64,000 nucleotides of DNA from Streptomyces sp. NBC_00459 (GCF_036013955.1 NZ_CP107903.1:496001-560000); one strand, 5' to 3'; shown: positions 17,416-26,541, numbered from the stretch's first letter. The notes: generated by a model from the sequence alone, not told the origin. Numbers and translations are program-made.

Positions 17416-18573
17416 TCAGCGGCTCCGGCGGGCGTTGAGCCGGGCCGCCTGGCGGGTCAGGTGGTCGCGTTCGGCGAGGCTGGGTGCCTTCCGGGCCGCC
17501 TCGGCGTAGAGCCGTGCCGCTGTCTCCAGGTCGCCGTCGCGCTCGTGGAGGTACGCCGCCACGGCGGTGTGGCGGGGCAGTGAGTCGTCCAGCGCCGCGA
17601 GTGCCGCCAGCCCGGCGCGCGGTCCGTCGGCCTCGCCGACGGCCACCGCGCGGTTGAGGCGGACGACGGGACTGTCGGTCAGACGTGCGAGTTCGTCGTA
17701 CCACTCGACGATCTGGACCCAGTCGGTCTCCTCGGCGGTCAGGGCGTCGGCATGGAGGGCGGCGATGGCGGCCTGGGCCTGGAACTCGCCCAGTCGGTCC
17801 CGGGCGAGGGCCGCCTGAAGGATGTCGACGCCCTCGGCGATCGACCCGGTGTCCCATCGGCCGCGGTCCTGCTCGGCGAGCGGCACGAGGCTGCCGTCGG
17901 GCGCGGTGCGGGCGGCGCGTCGGGCGTGGTGGAGCAGCATGAGGGCTAGCAGCCCCGCGACCTCGGGGTGGTCGATCGCGGCGGCGAGCTGTCGGGTGAG
18001 CCGGATGGCCTCCGCCGCCAGGTCGACGTCGCCGGAGTAACCCTCGTTGAAGACCAGGTAGAGGACGCGCAGAACGGTGGCGACATCCCCGGGCCGGTCG
18101 AACCGTACGCCGGAGACGGTGCGCTTGGCCCTGCTGATGCGCTGGGCCATGGTCGCCTCGGGCACCAGGTAGGCCTGGGCGATCTGGCGGGTGGTCAGCC
18201 CGCCGACGGCACGCAGAGTGAGCGCGACCGCGGACGAGGGTGTCAGTGAGGGGTGGGCGCACAGGAAGTAGAGCTGGAGGGTGTCGTCCCTCGCGGGCGT
18301 GGGCCCTGGCGTCGGTTCCTCGTCGACGTGTTCCTCCCGCCGGCGGCGGGCGGTGTCCGCGCGGGTCGCGTCGAGGAACCGGCGCCACGCCACGGTCACC
18401 AGCCAGCCCTTCGCGTCCCTCGGCGGGTCGGCCGGCCAGACACGGACCGCCTCGACCAGCGCGTCCTGCACCGCGTCCTCGGCCGCCGCGAAGTCTGCTC
18501 CGCGGCGGACGAGGACGGCGAGCACGCTCGGTGTGAGGCTCCGGAGCAGGGCCTCGTTCACCTCGGAGGTCAT
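17416..18573 (-). CDS. ECF42-type RNA polymerase sigma factor
   Basis: A 385-residue sigma factor. Region 2 lies near residues 12-75 (AAEDAVQDALVEAVRVWP) and region 4 near 105-160 (LTTRQIAQAYLVPEATMAQRISRAKRTV). A roughly 200-residue C-terminal extension carries FNEGYSGD and TPR-like helices and ends ERDHLTRQAARLNARR. This extension and the adjacent DGPF protein define group ECF42 (COG4941/DUF6596 type), which lacks a classical anti-sigma factor; the extension itself is thought to control activity. The ATG at 18573 begins four bases after the DGPF stop, so the pair is coupled. Its regulon cannot be read here. Confidence 0.9.
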   Translation of the reverse strand: MTSEVNEALLRSLTPSVLAVLVRRGADFAAAEDAVQDALVEAVRVWPADPPRDAKGWLVTVAWRRFLDATRADTARRRREEHVDEEPTPGPTPARDDTLQLYFLCAHPSLTPSSAVALTLRAVGGLTTRQIAQAYLVPEATMAQRISRAKRTVSGVRFDRPGDVATVLRVLYLVFNEGYSGDVDLAAEAIRLTRQLAAAIDHPEVAGLLALMLLHHARRAARTAPDGSLVPLAEQDRGRWDTGSIAEGVDILQAALARDRLGEFQAQAAIAALHADALTAEETDWVQIVEWYDELARLTDSPVVRLNRAVAVGEADGPRAGLAALAALDDSLPRHTAVAAYLHERDGDLETAARLYAEAARKAPSLAERDHLTRQAARLNARRSR

Positions 18574-18577
18574 CGCG

Positions 18578-18991
18578 TCAGTGGCACTCGGTGATGGTGG
18601 GCGGCGCGGACAGGAACGGGCGCAGCTCCAGCCACTCGTGGATCGGCTTGCCGCCCGCCCCCGGGGCGGCCGACAGCTCCCCGGCCAGTTCGACGGCACG
18701 CTCGTAGCTGTCGACATCGATCACCATCCAGCCGGCGATGAGGTCCTTGGTCTCGGCGAACGGGCCGTCGGTGATCGGCGGGCGGCCCTCACCGCCGTAC
18801 TGGACCCACGTACCCTCGGGGGCGAGCGCCTGACCGTCGACGAACTCGCCCGTCTTTTCGAGCCGGTCCGCGAAGTCGCGCATGTACTGGACGTGGGCCG
18901 AGATCTCCTCCGGCGTCCACTTGTCCATGGGCACGTCGTTGACTGCGGACGGGGCGCCTCGGTAGTGCTTCAGCAGCAGGTACTTGGCCAT
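18578..18991 (-). CDS. YCII/DGPF-domain protein, ECF42 partner
   Basis: A 137-residue protein of the YCII-related family with the signature ITDGPFAETKDLIAGWMVIDVDS. N-terminal KYLLLKHYRG and the C-terminal PIHEWLELRPF complete a ferredoxin-like fold. DGPF proteins are the conserved genomic partners of ECF42 sigma factors and are probably target genes rather than anti-sigma factors. A strong GGAGGAG site precedes the ATG. It is first in the two-gene operon with the sigma factor. Confidence 0.9.
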   Translation of the reverse strand: MAKYLLLKHYRGAPSAVNDVPMDKWTPEEISAHVQYMRDFADRLEKTGEFVDGQALAPEGTWVQYGGEGRPPITDGPFAETKDLIAGWMVIDVDSYERAVELAGELSAAPGAGGKPIHEWLELRPFLSAPPTITECH

Positions 18992-19159
18992 GATGTGTCT
19001 CCTCCGTGCTGGTGCGACGACCCATTGTGGCCGCCTTCACCACGGGGACGGAGCCAGGCACGGGTTCTCGACATCGCCATCGGAAATCGTCGAAAGATTT
19101 TTTGCTGGGAGCCCGGGAGCGGGACTTGGGCGTCAGGACCCGGCGTCAGGACGTGGTTG

Positions 19160-20014
19160 TCACAGGGTGACCGCGCCGGCCACCACGGCGGCGATTCCGG
19201 CGATCATCAGAATGATGATCACACCGATGGTCCCCTCGTTCTCCCTGCGTTCGGCCACCAGGTCGGGGGTGTACACCGTCAGGTCGTCGGGGGCGTAGTG
19301 GATGGTCAGATCGCGGCCGAGAGATCGGCTGGGATCGGTGATGCCGTCACGGGACAGAACGGTGACCTGGGTGCCCTCGTTGGTGGTGAAGACGATGACG
19401 GGGGCGTGGTTGACGATCTCGTCGCCCTCTCCGTCCTGGTAGACGTCCCTGGTGACGGCCACGACGCGCGCCGGCACGGCGACGGCCGAGGCCAGCAGGG
19501 CGTCGCGGGCGCGCACTGCGCGGAGGTCGCGGCCGGTCGCCGTGAGGGCGGTGAGCAGAGTGCCGAAGCCGAGCAGCGCCCATGGGTAGCCCCAGGCGAC
19601 GGTCGCGTGAATGACCAGCCCGATCAGGAGCAGGGCGACCGTGCAGTTCGGGGCGACCAGGCCCTTCTTCTCTCCCCAGATGTCGAGCACGACGCGGAAC
19701 CGGTCCGGTCGCCCGCGTGGGTAACGCACCGCGAGCTCACGGCCCACCCAGGCCTCATCGATGCTGTCGCCGTGCTTGCCGGCGTTCGGCAGGGCGAACT
19801 CCCGCCCGCTGCCCGGGTCCTGGAACACGACCGTCACCGGAATCCCGGGGCGCTTGGAGGCGCCGTGCTCCGGCTGCCCCACCTCCACGATCCGTGCCGT
19901 CACCCAGACCGCGCGCTGGGCCGGAGTGAGCCGGGCCAGCGAAAGTCCGTAGCCCAGCGCCGCCAGACCCGCCGGAACCACCCACCACAGTTCCAGCAGT
20001 TCGTCCACGCTCAC
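19160..20014 (-). CDS. DUF3592-like membrane protein
   Basis: A 284-residue membrane protein. One helix lies at the N-terminus (WWVVPAGLAALGYGLSLA), two around residues 122-160 (VALLLIGLVIHATVAWGY, LLGFGTLLTALTATG) and one at the C-terminus (GTIGVIIILMIAGIAAVVAGAV). Two soluble beta-rich segments (VTARIVEVGQ..PVTVVFQDPGSGREF and VPARVVAVTRD..APVIVFTTNEGTQVTVL) match the DUF3592 pattern, repeated here. Function unknown. The GTG start directly abuts the upstream stop codon. It is last in a three-gene operon divergent from the CHAT-protease operon. Confidence 0.7.
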   Translation of the reverse strand: MSVDELLELWWVVPAGLAALGYGLSLARLTPAQRAVWVTARIVEVGQPEHGASKRPGIPVTVVFQDPGSGREFALPNAGKHGDSIDEAWVGRELAVRYPRGRPDRFRVVLDIWGEKKGLVAPNCTVALLLIGLVIHATVAWGYPWALLGFGTLLTALTATGRDLRAVRARDALLASAVAVPARVVAVTRDVYQDGEGDEIVNHAPVIVFTTNEGTQVTVLSRDGITDPSRSLGRDLTIHYAPDDLTVYTPDLVAERRENEGTIGVIIILMIAGIAAVVAGAVTL

Positions 20015-20287
20015 TCAGACCTCCAGGCGGAACAGATTGCGGGCCGGGTCGACGACGGCGGGTAACCGCAGCCCCATCCGCAGGACGGGGTCCGCCGAGC
20101 GCTTCCAGGTCGTCCCGAACGTCCGGAAGCCCGGTCCGCTGATCGGCAGCCCGACGGTGAGGCCGGCCGAGTCGTCGTCCTCCCATTCGGTCAGGCCGAT
20201 GACTTCGGCCGTCGCCGCGATCCCGACTTCGAGCGGACAGACCCGGTCGACCCTGGCGGGCTCGGGACCGCCGAAGGCGTCCGCCAC
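20015..20287 (-). CDS. Hypothetical protein, 90 residues
   Basis: A small acidic-to-neutral protein with segments AATAEVIGLTEWEDDDSAGLTVGLPI and DPVLRMGLRLPAVVDPARNLFRLEV. The pattern ('ATAEVIGLTE... adjective-like strands ...DP') resembles the beta-rich module of the flanking proteins, so all three operon members may share a related fold. No catalytic motif is seen. The GTG at 20287 has only a weak ribosome binding site. The stop is adjacent to the next gene's start, which supports co-translation. Confidence 0.55.
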   Translation of the reverse strand: MADAFGGPEPARVDRVCPLEVGIAATAEVIGLTEWEDDDSAGLTVGLPISGPGFRTFGTTWKRSADPVLRMGLRLPAVVDPARNLFRLEV

Positions 20288-20326
20288 CTCAGGTTTCCGG
20301 ACTCTCGGGCCCGCTTCCCTGTGGAG

Positions 20327-20749
20327 TCACGGGTTCACGCCGTCCCCGGCGTAGAGGTAGCCACCGGGACGGGCGGGGTCGGCGATCAGCAGTACCTGGT
20401 CGCCGGGGCGGGGTATGCGCAGCTTCGAGACGATGGTCTGGAGGGTGAACCGGTCGGCGGCGCCCGGCGGTTGGAGGACCAGGTCGACGACCGGATCGAA
20501 GTTGACCAGCTTGCCGGTGTCGCCGATCGACACGACCGTGGCGGGTACGGTCTCCGCCCCTGCGGCGAGCAACTGCCGTACGTCGAGGCCCGAGTTGTAC
20601 GCGCCGATCGACTGCTGGACCTTGGCGAAGTCCGACTGGCCGAGGAACGCTCGCGTGGTCCGGCCGTAGAAACCCTTCCCGCTCGCCACCTTGCCCACGA
20701 TCTCGGCTGCCCGCTCCTCGCGGCTCTTGCGGCGCCCGAAGATTCCCAT
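20327..20749 (-). CDS. Hypothetical protein, 140 residues
   Basis: The first 45 residues are basic and helical (MGIFGRRKSREERAAEIVGKVASGKGF). A beta-rich domain follows (VPATVVSIGDTGKLVNFDPVVDLVLQPPG, then DQVLLIADPARPGGYLYAG), reminiscent of the DUF3592-like segments in the third gene of the operon. It is cytosolic by prediction. GGGAAG precedes the ATG. It is the first gene of the operon and divergent from the CHAT cassette across 138 bases. Function unknown. Confidence 0.65.
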   Translation of the reverse strand: MGIFGRRKSREERAAEIVGKVASGKGFYGRTTRAFLGQSDFAKVQQSIGAYNSGLDVRQLLAAGAETVPATVVSIGDTGKLVNFDPVVDLVLQPPGAADRFTLQTIVSKLRIPRPGDQVLLIADPARPGGYLYAGDGVNP

Positions 20750-20887
20750 GGCGTTCTTCCCTTCTGACGATGTCGGTTGCGCTCGTTGTCGTTGTCGTTC
20801 TGCCTGACGATGTGGACGCTAGGCGGCCCTCGGCGCCTACCGATCCCAGGTTCGTACGCGTGTTTCCCTCCGGCGTACGCTCCTGAC
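20750..20887. promoter_or_regulatory. Divergent promoter of the CHAT cassette with repeats
   Basis: The decamer CTGACGATGT occurs at 20764-20773 and again at 20804-20813, 40 bases apart. Between the copies are three near-tandem TCGTTG hexamers. A separate inverted repeat CGTACGC-13-GCGTACG spans 20853-20879, just before the first cassette start codon. Direct repeats at four helical turns suggest a regulator binding site serving both directions. Confidence 0.4.
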
Positions 20888-22261
20888 ATGCCGCCCTCCA
20901 CCCAGCCGACCGGCGAGCGCCGACCGCGCGTCCTGGTCATCGACCACGCCTGGCGCGGCCTCGGCCCTGGGCTCGAACCGCTGAGCGGCCCCGGCGGGGC
21001 GCCATTGACCCGGACGGTCAAGCTGATCGTGCTGCCGCTGATCGCCAGGCCCGCGCTGCGCCCCGAGCTCGCGGCGGACTTTCTCGCACCGGCCGGGGCC
21101 GCGCTCCTCCAGGAGCTGATCCGGGAGTCCGCCGCGCTGCTGACGGCGACGGCCCAGTGGTTCACGCTGCTCAAGAAGGCACGCCGGACGCTGGGCATCG
21201 TGGCGGGAAACCCGCAGGACCTGTACTTCCAGCGCTGCTTCGAGCTGGCCAACGACCACGGGACGCCCCGGGCCGGTGCCGACACGATCGCCCGGGCTGT
21301 CGTCGAGGAGGTGGCGCACGCCCCCGGCGGACGCACCGTGGACGCGTTGAAGGACCATCTGGCCAACGCCGCCCGGCGCTCACGGCTCGAAGCGGAGCTG
21401 GCCGCCGCCTGGGGCAACCGCCCTCCGCCCGCCGACGCGGCTGCCGCGACCACGGCTCTCGCACGGGCAGCCGAGCTTCTCGACGCCTGCGGCCCCACGG
21501 GCCCGCCGGGCACCTCACCGTCGTACACCGCCATGGTCGAGGCAGGTCACGGGGAGTTGTTCGGTCGGGCGCTGTGGGAGCACGCGAGCGGTGTCTGGGG
21601 CCGCGACGGTCTGCCCACGCATCTGGGGCTTACGGGTCGGCAGACACCGCCGCGCCCGGAGGTCGGCCTGGGTGCCTCGACGGCCACGCTTCCCGCGCCG
21701 CTGGACCGCACGCTCTTCGAGCGGCTGTTCACCGTGCTTCAGTCGTCGGCCCACCGGGAGGAGCTGGCGCCGGTGGCGGAACTCGTCGCACGGGAGGCCG
21801 ACCGCAGTTGCGCGCCGCTCGGCCTGTGCGACGAGAGCCTGCGCGTCGCCGTGGTCCTCGGCGGCCGGCTCGCCGCGGGCCTCGACCCGCTGGGCACCGG
21901 CGAGGGCCCACCGGGGCGGACCGCCGCGCACCACGCCGTCAACAGCCGCTGGCGACGGGAGGCGTCGGTTCTGCGCGCCCGCAGGATGACCGTGTCCTCC
22001 CGCCCCGACCCGGACGGCGGCGTCCTGGACGCCCTCGCGCGGGACCTCCGTACCCCGTGGGCCGCCTACATGCGGCGGCTGTGGGTGCGGCTGCACGGAC
22101 GCGACGTGCGCGACGCACCCCTGGAGGACCTCGCGTCGGCCTGGGCGGTCCTCGACGGGGTCGCCCGCTCGGTGATGATGGACCACCGCGCGCGGGTCCG
22201 CTCGGCCCTGCGCACCCTGTCGGCGGACCCCTCCCCGGCGGCCGAACCGAGGAGCGCGTGA
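20888..22261 (+). CDS. Unrecognised protein, first gene of CHAT cassette
   Basis: A 457-residue predicted soluble, largely helical protein that I do not recognise. It begins near RPRVLVIDHAWRGLG and has long Ala/Leu/Glu helices (for example LLQELIRESAALLTATAQW) and a charged helical C-terminus. No Walker, protease, nuclease or DNA-binding motif is visible. The ATG at 20888 has no clear ribosome binding site; an in-frame ATG at 20777 lies inside the promoter repeats and is less likely. The stop overlaps the next start as TGATG. The order suggests it works with the CHAT protease as substrate, adaptor or regulator, which is inference only. Confidence 0.6.
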   Translation: MPPSTQPTGERRPRVLVIDHAWRGLGPGLEPLSGPGGAPLTRTVKLIVLPLIARPALRPELAADFLAPAGAALLQELIRESAALLTATAQWFTLLKKARRTLGIVAGNPQDLYFQRCFELANDHGTPRAGADTIARAVVEEVAHAPGGRTVDALKDHLANAARRSRLEAELAAAWGNRPPPADAAAATTALARAAELLDACGPTGPPGTSPSYTAMVEAGHGELFGRALWEHASGVWGRDGLPTHLGLTGRQTPPRPEVGLGASTATLPAPLDRTLFERLFTVLQSSAHREELAPVAELVAREADRSCAPLGLCDESLRVAVVLGGRLAAGLDPLGTGEGPPGRTAAHHAVNSRWRREASVLRARRMTVSSRPDPDGGVLDALARDLRTPWAAYMRRLWVRLHGRDVRDAPLEDLASAWAVLDGVARSVMMDHRARVRSALRTLSADPSPAAEPRSA

Positions 22262-23556
22262 TGGCGCCGGGACACGTCGACGTGCGGGTGACCCGCGGCG
22301 CGGACGGCACGATCCGGATCGCCGCCGGGCCGGACCTCCGTCGCGTCGAGGCGTACGGCGAAGTCGTCGCCGGGGGCCCCGATTTCACCCGGGCCGTCCT
22401 GGACGTCGCGGGCGCCGTGCTGGCCTGGCCCGTCCTAGGCGAACCGGGGTTGCCGTGGGCGGAGGTCCATGACGCGGGGCGGGCCCAGCAGTGGGTGTGG
22501 GCGCTGTACGGCGAGCGGGTCGCCGGCGCCGTCCACGACTGTGCGGCGGGGCAGGACGACGTACGGGTGACGACAGAGGTGACGGTACTCGCGGGCGCCG
22601 CCGCCAGGCTGGGCCTCGGTCACTGGGCGGCCCGCTGGTGGCCCGCCTCGCACCAGGACGGGATACCGGCGCTCGAACCCGGCCTGCTGGGCCTGGAGTT
22701 GGCCGCGCTCACCCACCACTGTCAGCAGCTGTTCGACGACGAGGGCGACCAGCCCGACGACTGCGCGGCCGAACTGATCGAGGAACACCGGGCCATCATC
22801 GGCCCGCTGATCGAGTGGTGGCGCGCGACACCGGTGCCGGCGGACCTGGCCCGCCATCTGGAGAGCGTGCTGCGGCTGGTCGACGACGCTGCGGACAACG
22901 CCGGACTGGACGGGCTGGCTCTGCGCCACCTCCGCTCGTCGCTCGACGGGCGTGGTCCGGCCGCTTCCTCGGCCGGCCCCGGCACACTGTTCGCCCGCCA
23001 CGGCGGCTACGCACTCGCCGCGGGCGAACAGCTCGTCACGGGCGGCCGGGTGATCGCCCGGGGGACGGGAACCAACGACTGGCGCCGCTACCCGCCCGGC
23101 CTGGTCGACGCCGCCGAGAACGCGGTGTCCTGGACCGCTCGCGCGCTCGGCGCACGGCGGCGGATCGAGGTCGAGGCCCTCGCCGATCCCGGCGCACCCG
23201 TCACCGGCGCGCCGCTCGTCGCGGAGGTCCACGTGAACGGCGACGGCCCGCACCGGGTGCCCCTCGCCAGGCGCGACGACCTGTGGACCGGTCAATCGGA
23301 CCTGTCCCCGGATCTCCCGGCCGCGGTGTCGGCGCCGCGTATCGAGGTGGGTGTCCTGCTGCCCGGCTTCGACCCGGGCCCCCACCCACCGGGCGAGGCC
23401 GACGGCCACGCCGGGCGTGAAGCCGTTCGCGCCCTGGTCCGGCGGCGGCTTGTGGCCGCGACCCGGCCTCCGGCGTACGGCGTGTCGCCGCACGACAGCC
23501 ACTCGGCACCGTTCCTGGCCGAGACCGCCGCCACCGCACTCGACGAGGACTACTGA
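22261..23556 (+). CDS. Unrecognised protein, second gene of CHAT cassette
   Basis: A 431-residue predicted soluble protein with no family I can name. The N-terminus is beta-rich (HVDVRVTRGADGTIRIAAG). A tryptophan-rich middle (QQWVWALYGERVAG; LGLGHWAARWWPAS) precedes acidic helices (FDDEGDQPDDCAAELIEEH), and a second beta-rich half ends LVRRRLVAATRPP..DEDY. No signal peptide or membrane helix. GAGGAG lies nine bases upstream of the ATG, inside the preceding gene, and only three bases separate its stop from the CHAT gene, so the three products are probably made together. Function unknown. Confidence 0.6.
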   Translation: MAPGHVDVRVTRGADGTIRIAAGPDLRRVEAYGEVVAGGPDFTRAVLDVAGAVLAWPVLGEPGLPWAEVHDAGRAQQWVWALYGERVAGAVHDCAAGQDDVRVTTEVTVLAGAAARLGLGHWAARWWPASHQDGIPALEPGLLGLELAALTHHCQQLFDDEGDQPDDCAAELIEEHRAIIGPLIEWWRATPVPADLARHLESVLRLVDDAADNAGLDGLALRHLRSSLDGRGPAASSAGPGTLFARHGGYALAAGEQLVTGGRVIARGTGTNDWRRYPPGLVDAAENAVSWTARALGARRRIEVEALADPGAPVTGAPLVAEVHVNGDGPHRVPLARRDDLWTGQSDLSPDLPAAVSAPRIEVGVLLPGFDPGPHPPGEADGHAGREAVRALVRRRLVAATRPPAYGVSPHDSHSAPFLAETAATALDEDY

Positions 23557-23559
23557 CCT

Positions 23560-26541
23560 ATGCGGGACGACGAGGTCGTACACGGCGAACAGGTCGCACA
23601 CGACGAGCAGGTCGAACAGGTCGACGGCGCGGGCGTGTCGGCGCTGTACGGGGAGCCGTTCGACGGCGGTTTCGCCCTGGCCGAGGAACATCAGCTGGCC
23701 GCCGACCTCACGGCCGCGTGTGCCGTCTACGAGGAGTTGCTCACCCTGGCGGAGTCCATCGAGGACTCGCCCGACGTACGGTTCCTGCGGGCTCATCTGC
23801 TGTCGAACCTCGCGAGCGTCCGGCTCACCGCCACGGACCTCGCCGGGGCCGAGGACGCCGTCGAGCGGTCCCGCGCCCTGCTCGACAGCATCGCGGCCGC
23901 GCCGATGGGGCCGCGCGGCCGTCAACTGTGGCTGGAAGTCCTGCTGAAGACTCTTTTCGCCACGGCCGACCTGCGGCGCAGGACGGGACGTCTGGACGAG
24001 GCGCTGGCGTGTCTCGACGAAGCGGCGGCCAGGCTGCCCGAGTTCGACGATCCGGAAGGACTGCGCGGCGCCGAACTCGGCTCGAACCGCGTGCATCTGC
24101 TGATGGAGCGCGGCGAGTGGGGAGCGGCCGAGGAACACGCGACGGCGCTGCTGTCCACCCTGGAGGCGACCGGGCTGGAGACCGTGCCGCGGCTGCTGAC
24201 CGCGCTCGGTCTGATCTGCTCCTCGACCGGGCGCTACGACGAGGCCGAGGACTGCCTCGCCCGTGCGGAGGAGCACTTCCGGGCCCTGGGGGACATCGGC
24301 GAGCAGCACTCACTGATCGCGCACCGGGCGCACGTCGCGCTGGACCGGGGCGAACTCGACGTCGCGGAGCGGCTGTTCGCCGAGGCGTCCGCGTTCTTCG
24401 AGCGGCAACGACGCTTCGGCGACCTGGCTGTCTGCGAACAGGCCCGCGCCTTTCTCGCCGGCCGGCGCGGCGACAGCAGTGGCGCGGGCGACCTGATGGC
24501 GGCGAGCCTGGCCCGCTTCGAGGAACTCGGCGCCTCGATAGCCGCCGCCGACACCATGCTGCTGGGCGCCCAACTCGCCTACGACCGGGGCGACATCACC
24601 GAGATGAAACGGCTGGCCCAGGAGGCTCGGGACATCTACCAAGCCCGGGAGGTGTACGAGCGGTGCGCACAGGTCGACCTCATGCTGGCGAGAACCCTTG
24701 AGGACAACCTGAACCGGACCGACCACGGCGACCACCAGACGCTGTCGATCGACAACGCGCTCTCCCTCGCACTTCCCGCCGCCCTGACCCTTCAGGCGGC
24801 GCGCTTCGACTTCGCCACCGCCCGCGCACGCCATCAGTGGCTCCAACTGGCTGACGACGCGATGGAGTTGGCCTTCCGCCTCGCCGTACGCCGACAGGAC
24901 CAGGGTTTGTTGTTCGAGCTGGTGGAACACCGCAGCGCGGGCGCTCTGCTGGCTCTGGACCGTACGCCGTCGGCAGCGCCCCACGCTTCGCCCTCGGGGT
25001 CCGCCGAGGGCGCCGATTCGGTCTTCCCGAGTGCGGCCATGAAGGCGTACGCGCACCCCGACGGCCCGATGACCCTCGGCGGGGCGGCGGCAGAGGTCGC
25101 CGCCTCCGCGGGCCTGCGCGTCGCGCCGCCGCCGAAGGTGCGGATGGCGGCGCAGGGTGCCGGTCGCGTGGCGCTCCAGGAGTACATCGCGGGGGCCGAA
25201 TTCCGCTATCACCGGCGGATCGTGAACGACGAAGAGGTCCCGTTCTGGTTCACCGACGACCTGACGGGCCGCCCGGTCGTCCAGGTCCGGCTGGCCGACG
25301 CCGGCGACCTGTTCATGACCTGGACCTGGGCCGGCGGCGCCCGGGGATTCGGCACCGGCCAGGGGCCCGCCGGCGAAGTCAACCGGGCGGTGCGGGAGTT
25401 GGCCGCCGCGTTGCCGGGGACGGGCGAGGGAGCGACGGGAGTGCGACGTGCCTTCGACTCGGGTGCGATGACGGAGCAAGAGGCCGAGCACCGGCTCGCG
25501 CGGCTGCTGGCAGAGGCGCTGTGGCCGGAAGGGCTGACGGCTCAGATACGCCAGGTGTCCGAGCGGGCGGGCCGCCCGCTGGTCCGGATCCAGCCCTCGC
25601 CCCGGGTCGCCCAGGTCCCCTGGGAACTCCTCGCCGTCGACGGCTCCACCGACGAACGGCTCATCGAGCTGGCGGACGTCGTGACCACCGCACCGGTGTC
25701 GGTGCGACGCCAGACCGACACCGCACGCCCGGCGCGGGACCGGGACACCGCCGCGCACACCGGACCGGTCGTTCTCGTCCTCGACCCCAGGATCCCCGGA
25801 TTCCGGGCCGACTCCACGCTCGGCTCCGTCCTGGGACCGCCCGGATCGGACCCGGAGCTGTCGTCCTTCGTACAGCGGCGTCTCGACACCGGCGCCGTCG
25901 TGCCGGCCGTCGCCACCCCGGCGGAGGCGTTCCGCCGCACCGACCTGGACCGGGACTGGCTGGGCCAGGTGCTCCGCAAGGGGGCCCGCAGGCTCCTGTA
26001 CGTCGGGCATGTGAGCGGCGCGCCGGTAGAGGGCGGGCAGAGCGAGGACGGCACGCTCCATCTGTGCTGCGGCCCGGGAACCGCCGGCCTGGCCGAACCT
26101 CTCCGCGGTGGTCATCGCCCGTTGTCGGCCAAGGACCTCCTGCTGGGCACACTGCCCCTGCGTGCGGACGGCGAGCCGGGGGCCCTGCTCTGGCCCTCGC
26201 CGGCGCGGGTCGCCCTCATCGGCTGCGAGAGCGGCGGAGACCTCCGCTTCGCCGAGTCGTTCGGCCTCGCGACAGCGATGATCCACAACGGTGCCGAGCT
26301 GGTCACCGCCACCCGCTGGGTGCTGCCGACCAGCTTCGCCTTCCACCACCTGGCCGGCCTGCCCGAGTCCGTACGCCCGCTGACGGAGGCGGTCATCGCC
26401 GTCGACACAGCCCACGAACACGCCGATCCCGTGGCCCGGCTCGGGCGCTGGCAGCGCGAGCGACTCGACCGGTGGCGGAGCGGGGGCCGGATCGAGCACT
26501 CACCGCTGCTGTGGGCGGCCCTCACCTCGATCACCGTATGA
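23560..26541 (+). CDS. TPR-CHAT caspase-like protease
   Basis: A 993-residue protein. The first half (about residues 45-440) is a run of tetratricopeptide-like helical repeats (for example SSTGRYDEAEDCLARAEEHFRALGD, ALDRGELDVAERLF). The C-terminal 350 residues form a CHAT domain (clan CD, caspase fold). The likely dyad is His817 in LLYVGHVSG and Cys889 in ALIGCESGG, each at the end of a hydrophobic strand. The stretch PRVAQVPWELLAVD is also typical of CHAT domains. Such proteins act as activated proteases in bacterial immunity and cell-death pathways (for example TPR-CHAT of the Craspase system), but no CRISPR or nuclease genes are near. The two upstream proteins may hold its sensor or its substrate. 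Confidence 0.85.
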   Translation: MRDDEVVHGEQVAHDEQVEQVDGAGVSALYGEPFDGGFALAEEHQLAADLTAACAVYEELLTLAESIEDSPDVRFLRAHLLSNLASVRLTATDLAGAEDAVERSRALLDSIAAAPMGPRGRQLWLEVLLKTLFATADLRRRTGRLDEALACLDEAAARLPEFDDPEGLRGAELGSNRVHLLMERGEWGAAEEHATALLSTLEATGLETVPRLLTALGLICSSTGRYDEAEDCLARAEEHFRALGDIGEQHSLIAHRAHVALDRGELDVAERLFAEASAFFERQRRFGDLAVCEQARAFLAGRRGDSSGAGDLMAASLARFEELGASIAAADTMLLGAQLAYDRGDITEMKRLAQEARDIYQAREVYERCAQVDLMLARTLEDNLNRTDHGDHQTLSIDNALSLALPAALTLQAARFDFATARARHQWLQLADDAMELAFRLAVRRQDQGLLFELVEHRSAGALLALDRTPSAAPHASPSGSAEGADSVFPSAAMKAYAHPDGPMTLGGAAAEVAASAGLRVAPPPKVRMAAQGAGRVALQEYIAGAEFRYHRRIVNDEEVPFWFTDDLTGRPVVQVRLADAGDLFMTWTWAGGARGFGTGQGPAGEVNRAVRELAAALPGTGEGATGVRRAFDSGAMTEQEAEHRLARLLAEALWPEGLTAQIRQVSERAGRPLVRIQPSPRVAQVPWELLAVDGSTDERLIELADVVTTAPVSVRRQTDTARPARDRDTAAHTGPVVLVLDPRIPGFRADSTLGSVLGPPGSDPELSSFVQRRLDTGAVVPAVATPAEAFRRTDLDRDWLGQVLRKGARRLLYVGHVSGAPVEGGQSEDGTLHLCCGPGTAGLAEPLRGGHRPLSAKDLLLGTLPLRADGEPGALLWPSPARVALIGCESGGDLRFAESFGLATAMIHNGAELVTATRWVLPTSFAFHHLAGLPESVRPLTEAVIAVDTAHEHADPVARLGRWQRERLDRWRSGGRIEHSPLLWAALTSITV

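Noticed and set aside
22435..26499. Two long minus-strand frames opposite the CHAT cassette
   Set aside because: No recognisable protein features; the + strand genes have proper motifs, coupling and codon bias.
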